A stretch of 54,083 nt of DNA from an uncultured Acetobacteraceae bacterium (lineage in GTDB: Bacteria; Pseudomonadota; Alphaproteobacteria; Acetobacterales; Acetobacteraceae): NCBI GenBank assembly GCA_903895595.1, contig CAITUP010000004.1, positions 1-54,083 on the forward strand, read 5' to 3'. Every line of letters starts with the position of its first letter. Within the stretch, counting starts at the first letter, position 1. Under the pieces are notes generated by a model, which was given only the letters and a program-made list of their open reading frames with translations, was not told where the DNA came from and ran no database searches. This document shows positions 9,305 through 17,048 of the stretch, in pieces. A program made the translations under genes and the position numbers.

Positions 9305-9315
9305 TCTCGCAAACC

Positions 9316-9339
9316 GTCATGGTCGGGCTTGACCCGACC
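9316..9339. repeat. Dispersed intergenic palindrome, copy 2
   Basis: GTCAT followed by GGTCGGG-CTTGA-CCCGACC. This is the inverted orientation of the copy at 70-93. It lies just upstream of the HpnN-like gene, 62 nt from copy 3, which points the other way. Confidence 0.8.
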
Positions 9340-9401
9340 GCCTCTCGCCATTGTGGCACCTCGGAAGATCACGGTATGTCAGCGCCTCATCGGCCTGAGA
9401 T

Positions 9402-9425
9402 GGTCGGGTCAGGCCCGACCATGAC
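9402..9425. repeat. Dispersed intergenic palindrome, copy 3
   Basis: GGTCGGG-TCAGG-CCCGACC followed by ATGAC. Together with copy 2 it forms a head-to-head pair between hpnN and the acyl-CoA dehydrogenase gene at 9435. Confidence 0.8.
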
Positions 9426-9434
9426 GGGTGGTGG

Positions 9435-10601
9435 TTAGTAGCTCCGCGGCAGCCCCAGCACATGCTCCGCGATGTAGGACAGGATCAGGTTCGTGCTGAT
9501 CGGCGCCACTTGGTACAGCCGCGTCTCGCGGAACTTCCGCTCGATGTCGTATTCCTCGGCGAAGCCGAAGCCGCCATGGGTCTGGATGCAGGCCTCGCCG
9601 GCGGCCCAGGAGGCCTCGGCGGCGAGCATCTTCGCCATGTTGGCTTCCTCGCCTGGGGTCTGGCCGGCCTCGAACTTGGCGCAGCCGGCCTGCACCATCA
9701 GCTCCGCCGCCCGCATCTGCGCATAGGCGCGCGCCAGCGGGAACTGGATACCCTGGTTCTGGCCGATGGGCCGCCCGAACACCTGCCGTTCCCTGGCGTA
9801 GTCGGAGGCCTTTTTCAGAAACCACTTCGCGTCGCCGATGCACTCCGCCGCGATCAGCAGCCGTTCGGCGTTCATGCCGTCCAGAATGTAGCGGAAGCCC
9901 CGCCCCTCGACGCCCAGCAGGTTCTCCGCCGGGACAATCATGTTATCGAAGAACACTTCCGTGGAGTTGTGGTTCATCATCGTGCGGATCGGCCGGATGG
10001 TCAGGCCCTTGCCGAGGCTGGCGCGCATATCGACGATAAACGTCGAAAGCCCCTCCGTCCGCTTCCCCACCTGATCCCGCTGCGTCGTCCGCGCCAGCAG
10101 CAGCATCAGATCGGAATGCTCCGCTCGGCTGGTCCAGACCTTCTGGCCGTTGACGACGTAGTGATCGCCTTCCTTGCGGGCGAAGGTGCGGAGGCTGGTG
10201 GTGTCGGTGCCGCTGGTGGGTTCGGTGACGCCGAACGCCTGCAGCCGCAGCTCACCGGTCGCGATCTTCGGCAGATACTGCGTCTTCTGCGCCGGGGAGC
10301 CGTGCCGCAGGATCGTACCCATGATGTACATCTGCGCATGGCAGGCGGCGCCGTTGCAGCCCTCGGCCTGGACGGTTTCCAGGATCGCCGCGGCGGCAGA
10401 CAAAGACAGGCCGGCGCCGCCGTATTCCTCGGGGATCAGGGCGGCGAGGTAGCCGCCTTCCGTCAAGGCGCGGACGAACTCGGTGGGGTACGCGCGCTCG
10501 GCGTCCAGTTTCCGCCAATATTCGCCCGGGAATTTGGCGCAAAGCTTGGCCACTTCCTGGCGGATTTCGGTATGCGGGTCGGCGGCGATCTGCTGGTCCA
10601 T
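9435..10601 (-). CDS. Acyl-CoA dehydrogenase family protein
   Basis: An FAD-dependent alpha,beta-dehydrogenase of acyl-CoA thioesters, 388 aa, full length. The usual order is present: the N-terminal helical domain, the middle beta domain with Q-A-F-G-V-T-E-P-T-S-G-T-D (about 140-155) and W-T-S-R-A-E-H, then the C-terminal bundle with R-Q-V-F-G-R-P-I-G and the T-H-G-G-F-G-F segment. The end reads R-L-Y-Q-V-A-P-I-S-T-N, not the common Y-E-G-T-x-E-I, so the catalytic base may sit elsewhere, as in other subfamilies. The ATG at 10601 has GGGAGTG 5 nt ahead. It stands alone between the palindrome pair and a toxin-antitoxin locus. The acyl chain it prefers cannot be told. Confidence 0.9.
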   Translation of the reverse strand: MDQQIAADPHTEIRQEVAKLCAKFPGEYWRKLDAERAYPTEFVRALTEGGYLAALIPEEYGGAGLSLSAAAAILETVQAEGCNGAACHAQMYIMGTILRHGSPAQKTQYLPKIATGELRLQAFGVTEPTSGTDTTSLRTFARKEGDHYVVNGQKVWTSRAEHSDLMLLLARTTQRDQVGKRTEGLSTFIVDMRASLGKGLTIRPIRTMMNHNSTEVFFDNMIVPAENLLGVEGRGFRYILDGMNAERLLIAAECIGDAKWFLKKASDYARERQVFGRPIGQNQGIQFPLARAYAQMRAAELMVQAGCAKFEAGQTPGEEANMAKMLAAEASWAAGEACIQTHGGFGFAEEYDIERKFRETRLYQVAPISTNLILSYIAEHVLGLPRSY

Positions 10602-10886
10602 CTGACACTCCCGGCGCTGGTCCGGGGGTGATTACGGGGGGACGCGGCCGGGCGCAACAGTCGGTTAGCCGGAGCGGCGCCAGGATTTGGCGTTGAGGCG
10701 GCGGAGGAACTGGTCCGCGCCGGGTGATCGGAGCATGCGAAGCTCTACCTCGCCGGGATCGCCGTCGGCGGATATGCTGGAGGCCACGATCGAGCGGCGC
10801 TCTCTCAACTCCGCTCGGCGCGCGCATCGCATCCTTGACGCACAACGCCGCCGTATCTACCGTTACATAGCTACAAAGGGGCGGCT

Positions 10887-11165
10887 ATGCGCTGGACCTG
10901 GGACCCGGACAAGGATGCGATCAACCGTCGCAGCCATAAGCTGCCGCTGAGCATTGGAGAGATCGCACTCGCCGATCCATTGGCGCTTTCGCGGCCCGAT
11001 CCGCACCCGGACGGTGACCGGTGGGATACGATTTGTCAGGCCGGGGGCGTGCTGCTGTTCATCGTCCACACATGGCCGGACGATGACGGCACGCGGGGCA
11101 GGATCGTCAGCGCACGGAAGGCAACCCGACACGAGCGGAGGACATACGAAGATGGCGAACATTAG
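10887..11165 (+). CDS. brnT: BrnT-family ribonuclease toxin
   Basis: A 92-residue type II toxin with a RelE-like fold. It shows the family pattern: an N-terminal W-D-P-D-K-D-A-I-N-R-R-S-H-K segment, a central F-I-V-H-T-W strand and the C-terminal R-I-V-S-A-R-K-A-T-R-H-E-R-R-T-Y motif that carries the catalytic Arg/His residues in BrnT. Known BrnT toxins cleave mRNA and are held inactive by BrnA. GGGGCGG precedes the ATG. The 3' end overlaps the next gene by 14 nt, so the two are co-translated. In this family BrnA binds the operon promoter; no clear operator was found upstream. Confidence 0.9.
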   Translation: MRWTWDPDKDAINRRSHKLPLSIGEIALADPLALSRPDPHPDGDRWDTICQAGGVLLFIVHTWPDDDGTRGRIVSARKATRHERRTYEDGEH

Positions 11166-11421
11166 GAAGCTGACAGCCGAGGAACAGTCCGCGCTGGATG
11201 CGCTCGCCGCCATGCCGGACAGCGAGATCGACACCTCCGACATGCCGGAAGTCACGGATTGGAGCGGCGCCGTCCGCGGCGGGCTCTATCGGCCGGTGAA
11301 GCGGCTCACGTCGCTGCGGTTAGACGCGGACCTGTTGGAGTGGTTCAAGCGTGCCGGCGCGGGGTATCAGACCCGGATCAATGCCGCTTTGAGGGAGTAT
11401 GTCGAGCGGCATCATGGGTGA
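11152..11421 (+). CDS. brnA: BrnA-family antitoxin
   Basis: An 89-residue antitoxin for the preceding toxin. The first half is acidic and flexible and should wrap the toxin. The second half, from K-R-L-T-S-L-R-L-D-A-D to the end, is the ribbon-helix-helix DNA-binding segment of BrnA/DUF4415 proteins, with G-Y-Q-T-R-I-N-A-A-L-R-E-Y-V as the conserved helix. The ATG at 11152 lies inside the last codons of brnT; GGAG is about 11 nt upstream. The frame is open further upstream, but those codons overlap brnT and are not part of the family. BrnA normally represses its own operon. Confidence 0.9.
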   Translation: MANIRKLTAEEQSALDALAAMPDSEIDTSDMPEVTDWSGAVRGGLYRPVKRLTSLRLDADLLEWFKRAGAGYQTRINAALREYVERHHG

Positions 11422-12655
11422 GGCCGATCCGGCCGCTTGTCCAATTCCGCGCTTGGTAGAATCACATCGCCGCACGCTCCCGAAGTGCACGAGCGGGCGG
11501 GCTGGACCTCGCTGCCATTCGGGGCCAGCCATCCCCAGCGTACCAACTCGCCGGCGTCATTGCAGCGCAACGGTCCTGTTAAATCTTCGCCCCAGTGCCA
11601 ATGTGCTTGGAAACATCATTTTAAGATCAGGATATGTCAGACTTTCCGAAATCCATAAGGCAACGCTTCATACGCAGGATCTGGTAACGAACGAGTGACG
11701 GGATTTGTAACGATAACGATTTTCCACCGGGGTTCCGGATCGTCCTTTTGGATAAGGACGGGCGCGTCGAACGAGACGACCTCGTAGTGCGCAGTGGCGA
11801 TTTTTCAGTTTCTCCAAACTGGATGCCGGTTTCGATGTTCCTCAGTGAGGCCATGAAGGATATGGTCAGAGATGCCGAGAACCTCGACTATGGCTCCATT
11901 GAACTCCGTACACATCGGGATGAACCCGTTGGTGGCAGTGTGGAACTGCGCAGAGTGCGCGACATGTCCGGTGCCGCGGACACTTCCCGACCGGTGAAGC
12001 CGCGATCAAGCTGCTCTATTTGGTCTTGCGCCGCGTCAGCCGAGACTGGAAAATACCGCAACGAGAATGGACCGCGGCGAGGACCCGGTTCGCCAGCCTA
12101 TTCGGCGAACGCTTCAGAGTGGAATAGACGAAGAATGTGCAACAGGCCGATCACAAAGAATTCCTGATAGGCTCGTCCTCTTGGCTGGAATCTCACGCAT
12201 GATAACGCCTGTATCGTTCGTGAGACATTCGTGACCGCGGCACCCGCACCACCGCTTTTTCGCCACTGACGTTCACGATCGTCCGCGGCGGCTCCCATTC
12301 CGGCTGATCCGGGTATTCGAACTGACGCACTCGTGCACGACCGCCGATCCGCTTGTTTCAGACACCAGCCGCGGGATCGTCCGCCGGGTTACGATTCGGG
12401 TCACCATTGCTTCCCTGATCGCCGCCCCCCTGACGGACGGCCCACAGCCCAACGGCGTCTTGCTAACCGCCTACTGCACGGCGCCGCCATTCGACACGTC
12501 GAACGCTCGGACTATGCCGCGAAGCACAAAGTTGCGGAACCCGATGAATCGGCAATCGAACATCGAGAGGCAGATCGCTCGTCATTTCAGGCCTCAGTCC
12601 AGAAATGCTATCGACCACCCAAACGCCCCAAAACACCCCCCAGGAACCCCCACCC
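11422..12655. other. Gene-poor 1.2 kb stretch, lower GC, with transposase relic
   Basis: No intact gene is convincing here. The part from about 11580 to 11950 is visibly less GC-rich than its surroundings. A plus-strand frame at 11748-12167 has a protein-like first 60 codons (M-F-L-S-E-A-M-K-D-M-V) but no recognised family. It then runs out of frame into the IS256-type relic at 11963-12127. On the minus strand, 12193-12330 could encode a 45-residue peptide rich in aromatic and charged residues from a GTG start without a good ribosome site. The region reads as a patch of insertions and decay between brnTA and the aldolase gene. Confidence 0.6.
11963..12127 (+). pseudogene. Relic of an IS256/mutator-type transposase, C-terminal end
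   Basis: One reading frame gives R-G-H-F-P-T-G-E-A-A-I-K-L-L-Y-L followed by W-K-I-P-Q-R-E-W and F-A-S-L-F-G-E-R-F, ending at TAG (12125-12127). This is the typical end of IS256-family transposases: R-G-H-F-P, then A-I-K-L-L-Y-L, then the W-x-x-x-x-x-x-W stretch and a final F-G-E-R-F. Upstream of about 11963 the frame loses all resemblance, so only the last 50 or so residues remain of a protein normally near 400 aa. The DNA just after the stop (12141-12172, GGCCGATCACAAAGAATTCCTG) looks like the right end of such an element. No terminal repeat pair was identified. Confidence 0.65.
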
Positions 12656-13417
12656 ATGCTGAAAACCCAACTCCAAACCACCGGCCAAGCCTTCGGCTCC
12701 ATGGCCATGGAATTCCTAACCCCCGGCCTCCCCGCCATCATCGCCGCCACCGGCGCCGACTTCGCCTTGTTCGACATGGAACACACCGGCGCCAGCCTCG
12801 AAACCATGAAGACCCTCATCGCGGCATCCCGAGGCCTCCCGCTCGCCCCAATCGTCCGCGTCCCCCGAGGCGAATACCATTTCATCGCCCGAGCGCTGGA
12901 TATAGGCGCCCACGGCATCATGGTCCCCATGGTGAACAGCGCCAAAGAAGCCGCCCACATCGCCTCCTGCGCCCACTACCCGCCCACCGGACAACGCGGC
13001 GCCGCGTTCGGCGTCGCCCACGACGACTACAAGGCCGCCTCCCCCGCCGCCGCCATGGCCAAAGCCGCCGCCCGCACCCTGGTCATCGCGCAAATAGAAA
13101 CGGTCGACGGCCTGAACGACGTCGAAGCCATCGCCGCCACCCCCGGCATCGACGTCGTCTGGCTCGGCCATTTCGACCTGACCAACTTCATGGGCATCCC
13201 CGGCCAGTTCCAGCACCCGGACTACCTCGCCGCCGTCCGCCGCGTCGTAACCGCCACCAAGGCCGCCAACAAAATCGCCGGCTTCATGGCGATGAATGAG
13301 GCCTGGGCACAGGAATACTGGCGCCACGGGTTCCGCATGATCGCCTACGGCCTGGATCACCTGCTGTTTCAATCGGCGCTGAAGCTCGGCCTCGACCGCC
13401 TACGCGCGATGACCTGA
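12656..13417 (+). CDS. HpcH/HpaI aldolase family protein
   Basis: A metal-dependent class II aldolase of the HpcH/HpaI/citrate-lyase-beta fold, 253 aa, which splits or forms 2-keto-hydroxy acids into pyruvate and an aldehyde. Family motifs seen are D-F-A-L-F-D-M-E-H-T-G near residue 35, I-V-R-V-P, the metal-binding block D-I-G-A-H-G-I-M-V-P-M-V, Q-I-E-T-V-D-G-L, and W-L-G-H-F-D-L-T-N-F-M-G-I-P-G-Q, where the usual motif is G-x-x-D-L-x-x-x-M-G-x-P-G. The start is the ATG at 12656; an earlier in-frame ATG at 12605 would add a low-complexity leader. The 3' end overlaps the convergent gene at 13400 by 18 nt. Substrate unknown; it may belong with the HpaB-like aromatic route at 27200, but that is inference. 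Confidence 0.88.
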   Translation: MLKTQLQTTGQAFGSMAMEFLTPGLPAIIAATGADFALFDMEHTGASLETMKTLIAASRGLPLAPIVRVPRGEYHFIARALDIGAHGIMVPMVNSAKEAAHIASCAHYPPTGQRGAAFGVAHDDYKAASPAAAMAKAAARTLVIAQIETVDGLNDVEAIAATPGIDVVWLGHFDLTNFMGIPGQFQHPDYLAAVRRVVTATKAANKIAGFMAMNEAWAQEYWRHGFRMIAYGLDHLLFQSALKLGLDRLRAMT

Positions 13418-14728
13418 CAGCGCCGCCAGATACCCCGTCATCGCCGCGATACGAGCATCCGCGTCCGGCACCCAGCAGAAATGCACCAACCCGCGGCGCC
13501 CAGCCGGATCGGCCGCCGCCGCGGACAGCCGCACGTAGCGGCTGAGTACCGTCGTATCGAACCCGCCCGACCGCACCGCCACGTAATTGGCGATCGGCTG
13601 ATCCACCAGCCCAGCCGAGTCCCGCTCCACGACCTCCCGCCTGTTGCGCAGGGTCCGCGCGATCAGCGCCATCGTCTGCCCATGCCGCACCATGTTGGGA
13701 ATGCCGAGCGTGCCGGCGTTGAACCCGAACCGATCGGCAGCAACCGGACAATGGTCGTCCGCCAGCAGATCGCTGCCGACCAGGGGCGAGTCCGCCACAC
13801 GATAGGGCTCCGCCGCGGCGCAGACCCGGTCGGACAGAGCGATCTCCCGCAGCATCGGCGCGATGGGCCGGTCGAAGACGATATCCGCATCCGCATACAG
13901 CAGCGGCTGGTAATCCCCTGCCCCGCGCCACTCGGCGATCGCATACCGGGCGGCAATGTAGGCGACCCGGTCCACCGCCCGCGCCGGCAGCAGCGTCACC
14001 GCGACCCCCGCAGGCAGCAAGGCCTGGATGCCCTCCGGTGTCTTATCCGTAATAACCAGGATTTCGCCGTCGTAACCCCCGGCCGTCACCAGAAACGCCA
14101 CGCTCAACGCGAACTGCCGCATGACACGCGCATCGCCGAACACCACAAAATAGACCAGCGGCCGGTAGCGGTGGATCTGCCGCACCCGCCACACATCCGT
14201 ATGAACCGTCAGCCGGTTCGGCCAATCCGTCCGGTCGAACGGCAGATTGAACCGCAGATCGACCGGCAGCCCACCGATCCGCACCCCGAACGCCGGGGCC
14301 ATCGCGGCGGCAACCGGAGCCTCATCGGCCTCGGTCAGCCACAGCCCCGCCAGCAACCCGCGCAACACCGCCAGATCGCCGTCCCCAATCGCGACAAACG
14401 CGGACTCGAACACCGGCCGGTCCGGCGCCACAACCAGGTCCGCTCGGTCCGCCAGCGCGGTCATGTATTGCCCGTCCCGCACCACGAACAGCGCCTGCAC
14501 CTCCGCCGACCGCGTAACGGTCCATCCAGCCAGAGGCCCGCTGTCCAACATCAGCGTCAGGCCGAAAATATCGTTCCGCAGGAAGTTCCCAACGCCGACC
14601 TGCAACCGCTCATCCAAATCCCCGACATCCAGCAGCGCCCCCGCCTCGGCCAAAGCGCAGTGAGTCAGGGCACCCGTCGCCGGATCGTGGCACACCACCG
14701 TACCGTGGCAGGACAGCAGATACGCCAC
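13400..14728 (-). CDS. Hypothetical protein with GT-A glycosyltransferase-like C-terminal half
   Basis: A 442-residue protein starting at a GTG (14728), with AGGG about 8 nt ahead overlapping the stop of the UPF0149 gene. The first 180 residues have no recognised domain. The second half looks like a nucleotide-diphospho-sugar transferase fold: V-Y-F-V-V-F-G-D-A, then L-L-Y-A-D-A-D-I-V-F (an Asp-x-Asp metal motif), G-F-N-A-G-T-L-G-I-P-N and D-Q-P-I-A-N-Y. That order is seen in family 8-like glycosyltransferases. The final 18 nt overlap the convergent aldolase gene. The role could be in modifying a surface polymer, but donor and acceptor are unknown. The UPF0149 gene upstream is probably in the same transcript. 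Confidence 0.65.
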   Translation of the reverse strand: MAYLLSCHGTVVCHDPATGALTHCALAEAGALLDVGDLDERLQVGVGNFLRNDIFGLTLMLDSGPLAGWTVTRSAEVQALFVVRDGQYMTALADRADLVVAPDRPVFESAFVAIGDGDLAVLRGLLAGLWLTEADEAPVAAAMAPAFGVRIGGLPVDLRFNLPFDRTDWPNRLTVHTDVWRVRQIHRYRPLVYFVVFGDARVMRQFALSVAFLVTAGGYDGEILVITDKTPEGIQALLPAGVAVTLLPARAVDRVAYIAARYAIAEWRGAGDYQPLLYADADIVFDRPIAPMLREIALSDRVCAAAEPYRVADSPLVGSDLLADDHCPVAADRFGFNAGTLGIPNMVRHGQTMALIARTLRNRREVVERDSAGLVDQPIANYVAVRSGGFDTTVLSRYVRLSAAAADPAGRRGLVHFCWVPDADARIAAMTGYLAALSGHRA

Positions 14729-14737
14729 CGAACAGCC

Positions 14738-15334
14738 CTAGTGGTGCCGGGACCGAGACCCCGGCGGCATCAGCCGATCGCGCCAGAACAGCCGCAACCC
14801 GAGCACGCAGGACGGCAGCACGTCCGGTGCTTCCTCGACCAGCTTGTCCATGACCTCTTCCGGCAGAGCCAGTTCGTCCTCGGCCGCGTCGGGCATGGAA
14901 AGTCCCGCGATAGCGGCAATGGGGATCAGCAGCATCGCCGTGTCGTCGTCGGCCAGCACCGGCTCCCACTGCGCTTGGCGCATGGATACTGCCTGCATGA
15001 ACCCGATCGCCCAGTCCTCGACGATCGTGTCCCCGCCAAAGTCCTGCCAGAACACCGGCGCGTATTCGACCGGTTCCGCATCCAGACTGTCGGCGATTTC
15101 GTTGTAGCGGCCGAGGATCGAGCCAAGAATCACGTTCGCCTGTGCCTCATCGGCGAAGGCCGGTTCCTCGTTATCCCAGATCACCGGCAGCCATTCGCTG
15201 GGCGGCACCGGCTCCGGCCCCACGATCAGCCCCGCGAGAAACCCGTCCAATTCCGATAAATCCATGCATTCTTCGGGGGACTCGTCGGAGGATAAATAGG
15301 CCTCCAGCGCATCCAGATCGACGGCGCCTTCCAT
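14738..15334 (-). CDS. UPF0149/YecA-family protein
   Basis: A 198-residue acidic protein of the YecA/UPF0149 family. It shows the family's N-terminal helix pair with L-S-E-L-D-G-F-L-A-G-L-I-V-G-P-E-P-V and the W-D-N-E-E-P segment, then D-W-A-I-G-F-M-Q-A-V. It lacks the C-terminal SEC-C metal motif seen on some relatives. The start is the ATG at 15334 with CAGGAG upstream; the frame stays open much further upstream only as antisense of the next gene. It ends 9 nt before the GTG of the GT-A-like gene. Family function is unknown. Confidence 0.85.
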   Translation of the reverse strand: MEGAVDLDALEAYLSSDESPEECMDLSELDGFLAGLIVGPEPVPPSEWLPVIWDNEEPAFADEAQANVILGSILGRYNEIADSLDAEPVEYAPVFWQDFGGDTIVEDWAIGFMQAVSMRQAQWEPVLADDDTAMLLIPIAAIAGLSMPDAAEDELALPEEVMDKLVEEAPDVLPSCVLGLRLFWRDRLMPPGSRSRHH

Positions 15335-15396
15335 GGGTACGGCTCCTGTCCGTGGCGCGCGCATTATAAAGGCGACCACGGAATTTGCCAGGACGA

Positions 15397-16467
15397 TCAG
15401 GCGGCTTTGGCGCGGTTCTTCTCCAGCCAGCCGTCCACCAGCGCCACCGTCCGGTCGATCTCCGCCAGATGCTGCCCACGCCCCGCGGCGATGAGCTGCA
15501 CCAACCGGTCCACCCGTTCGATGTTCGGCGCACCCGCCGCCAAAGCCCGAGCGGCCGAGGACGGCGTGATCAGCGACTGCGCCGCGTTGGCGTATTTCTC
15601 GAACGGCACCAGATCGCGCGGATCGGCCCCCAAAGACACGCACAGCGCCTTCACCCACTCATAGACCCCGCGCGTGGCCTCTGGATCGGCGTGCACGGCA
15701 TCCTTGATCGGGCGCATCCCATCCGCTTGCACGCAGCGGTAATTGCCGGCGAGCAGCATCGCCCACTTCGCCAGCGGCACGAACACCGAATCATGCACCT
15801 TCAGCTTCACCGGCAGCTCGATGCTCTCATCGCCCACCTGAAACCGAGCGGCCTCCACATCGGCTTCCAGCTGCCGCAGGATCGCGGTGTGGGCGTCGGA
15901 GGCAAAACGCGCCGACTTGAAGTTCGTCGGCAGGCGGACCTGCAGCACGTTCACCTTGTCCTCGGGCGGACGGAACGCCTGCGGGTCGGGGCTGCACAGG
16001 GTCATGCAGGCCGGGTCGAACGCGTCCCACACCGTGGCATCGGCGAAGCAGCCGCGAATCGCCGTGGCGTCGATCTCCGGGATGCGCTTCAGGAACGGCA
16101 GCGGCGGCATGTTCATGATCGACATGCACGGCACCCGCGAGGCCGCCACCGCCTGCGTCAGCTCCCGCACGCCGGGGGAGCGGTACTGCGGCTCCTGCAT
16201 TGCCAGAACCACCAGGTCGTAGTCCCGGGGGTTCACACCCGCCGTGCCGCCAGCGGTCATCTTGCCCGGCAAGGTCTTGGAGTTGACCTCCACCAGATCC
16301 TTTCGGCCGCGCACGGGCATGCGGATGACGGCGCCTTCGGTATTGATCAGATCGGCCTCGGCCGGCAGGCAGATCAAATGCGCGGAATGCCCGGCCAGTA
16401 CCAGCTTGGTTGCCAGCAGCGAGCCGTAGGACGCACCCATGATAAGGATGCGGTACTGTGTGCTCAT
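15397..16467 (-). CDS. Ketopantoate reductase-like (PanE/ApbA family) protein
   Basis: A 356-residue NAD(P)-dependent dehydrogenase-like protein. It opens with a Rossmann strand-turn-helix, R-I-L-I-M-G-A-S-Y-G-S, where the usual glycine motif G-x-G-x-x-G is changed to G-A-S-Y-G-S. Then come L-V-V-L-A-M-Q-E-P-Q-Y and a C-terminal helical domain typical of the ApbA_C fold. The start is the ATG at 16467, with TGGGAGGG ahead; the longer frame upstream has no family character. Ketopantoate reductase makes pantoate for coenzyme A, but many paralogues act on other 2-keto acids. The altered nucleotide motif and length (PanE is near 300 aa) argue for a paralogue. Confidence 0.75.
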   Translation of the reverse strand: MSTQYRILIMGASYGSLLATKLVLAGHSAHLICLPAEADLINTEGAVIRMPVRGRKDLVEVNSKTLPGKMTAGGTAGVNPRDYDLVVLAMQEPQYRSPGVRELTQAVAASRVPCMSIMNMPPLPFLKRIPEIDATAIRGCFADATVWDAFDPACMTLCSPDPQAFRPPEDKVNVLQVRLPTNFKSARFASDAHTAILRQLEADVEAARFQVGDESIELPVKLKVHDSVFVPLAKWAMLLAGNYRCVQADGMRPIKDAVHADPEATRGVYEWVKALCVSLGADPRDLVPFEKYANAAQSLITPSSAARALAAGAPNIERVDRLVQLIAAGRGQHLAEIDRTVALVDGWLEKNRAKAA

Positions 16468-16714
16468 GCGAACGGCCCTCCCAGGGCAATTGTTGTTTCG
16501 TCTTGCGCACCGCCGGACCGGGCTTCCTTGGACACGAAGCTTGTTTGCAATCCGGTGACGCCGAATCGTAACCCCAACCCACCCAAAACGCCAAGCTCGG
16601 ATCGTTTGACCCCGCCGGGGGCCGCGGAGTAGGGCCCGCCTCGGCCGAGGGATGCCGCTCCCGGTCTGTGTCCGGTGAGATCGCATCGCCGGCGAACGAT
16701 GAAGGATACCGAGT

Positions 16715-17002
16715 ATGCGCCGAGCGATCGGGACGTTGGCCGTGGCGACGATAGTGCTGGCAAGCGCCGGCTGCGGGATGAAGAACCCCTTCAACCACAG
16801 CCCCGGCTACAGCATCGAATTCATCGCCGGCAACTCCAGCGGCGTGCTGGTCGACTATGCCCATGGGTCCGATCAGGAACTCGATGCCGCCCACACGCTC
16901 GCGGTCAACCGCTGCACTTTGTTCGGCAAATCCAGCGCCGTGCTGGAAAGCGTCAATCCGCGAACCGACGGCAAGGACCGCGCGTCCTATATCTGCCAAT
17001 AA
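16715..17002 (+). CDS. Small putative lipoprotein (95 aa)
   Basis: A short secreted protein: an Arg-Arg start, a hydrophobic stretch (residues 5-17) and the cysteine of A-S-A-G-C at residue 20, which fits a relaxed lipobox (no Leu at -3). The mature part has two further cysteines (near 68 and the penultimate residue) that could pair in the periplasm, and no recognised domain. GAAGGA precedes the ATG. It is a single-gene unit: its own terminator hairpin follows the stop by 2 nt. Function unknown. Confidence 0.7.
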   Translation: MRRAIGTLAVATIVLASAGCGMKNPFNHSPGYSIEFIAGNSSGVLVDYAHGSDQELDAAHTLAVNRCTLFGKSSAVLESVNPRTDGKDRASYICQ

Positions 17003-17004
17003 CG

Positions 17005-17040
17005 GTTGGGTACCGGATCAGCCGATCCGGCCCAACTTTT
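17005..17040 (+). terminator. Rho-independent terminator of the small lipoprotein gene
   Basis: A long stem, GTTGGG (17005-17010) with CCCAAC (17031-17036) and CCGGATC (17013-17019) with GATCCGG (17024-17030), with a TA bulge and an AGCC loop. TTTT follows at once. It lies 2 nt past the lipoprotein stop and before the convergent Hint gene end. Confidence 0.85.
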
Positions 17041-17048
17041 AACCGCCC

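Noticed and set aside
10835-10868. Promoter for brnT from TTGACG (10835-10840)
   Set aside because: No -10-like hexamer lies at 16-18 nt; the nearest AT-rich hexamers are at 13 and 22 nt, so it was not called.
13481-15259. 592-codon plus-strand open frame opposite the GT-A-like and UPF0149 genes
   Set aside because: Spans two genes on the other strand; product is Arg/Gln/His-rich and shows no domain.
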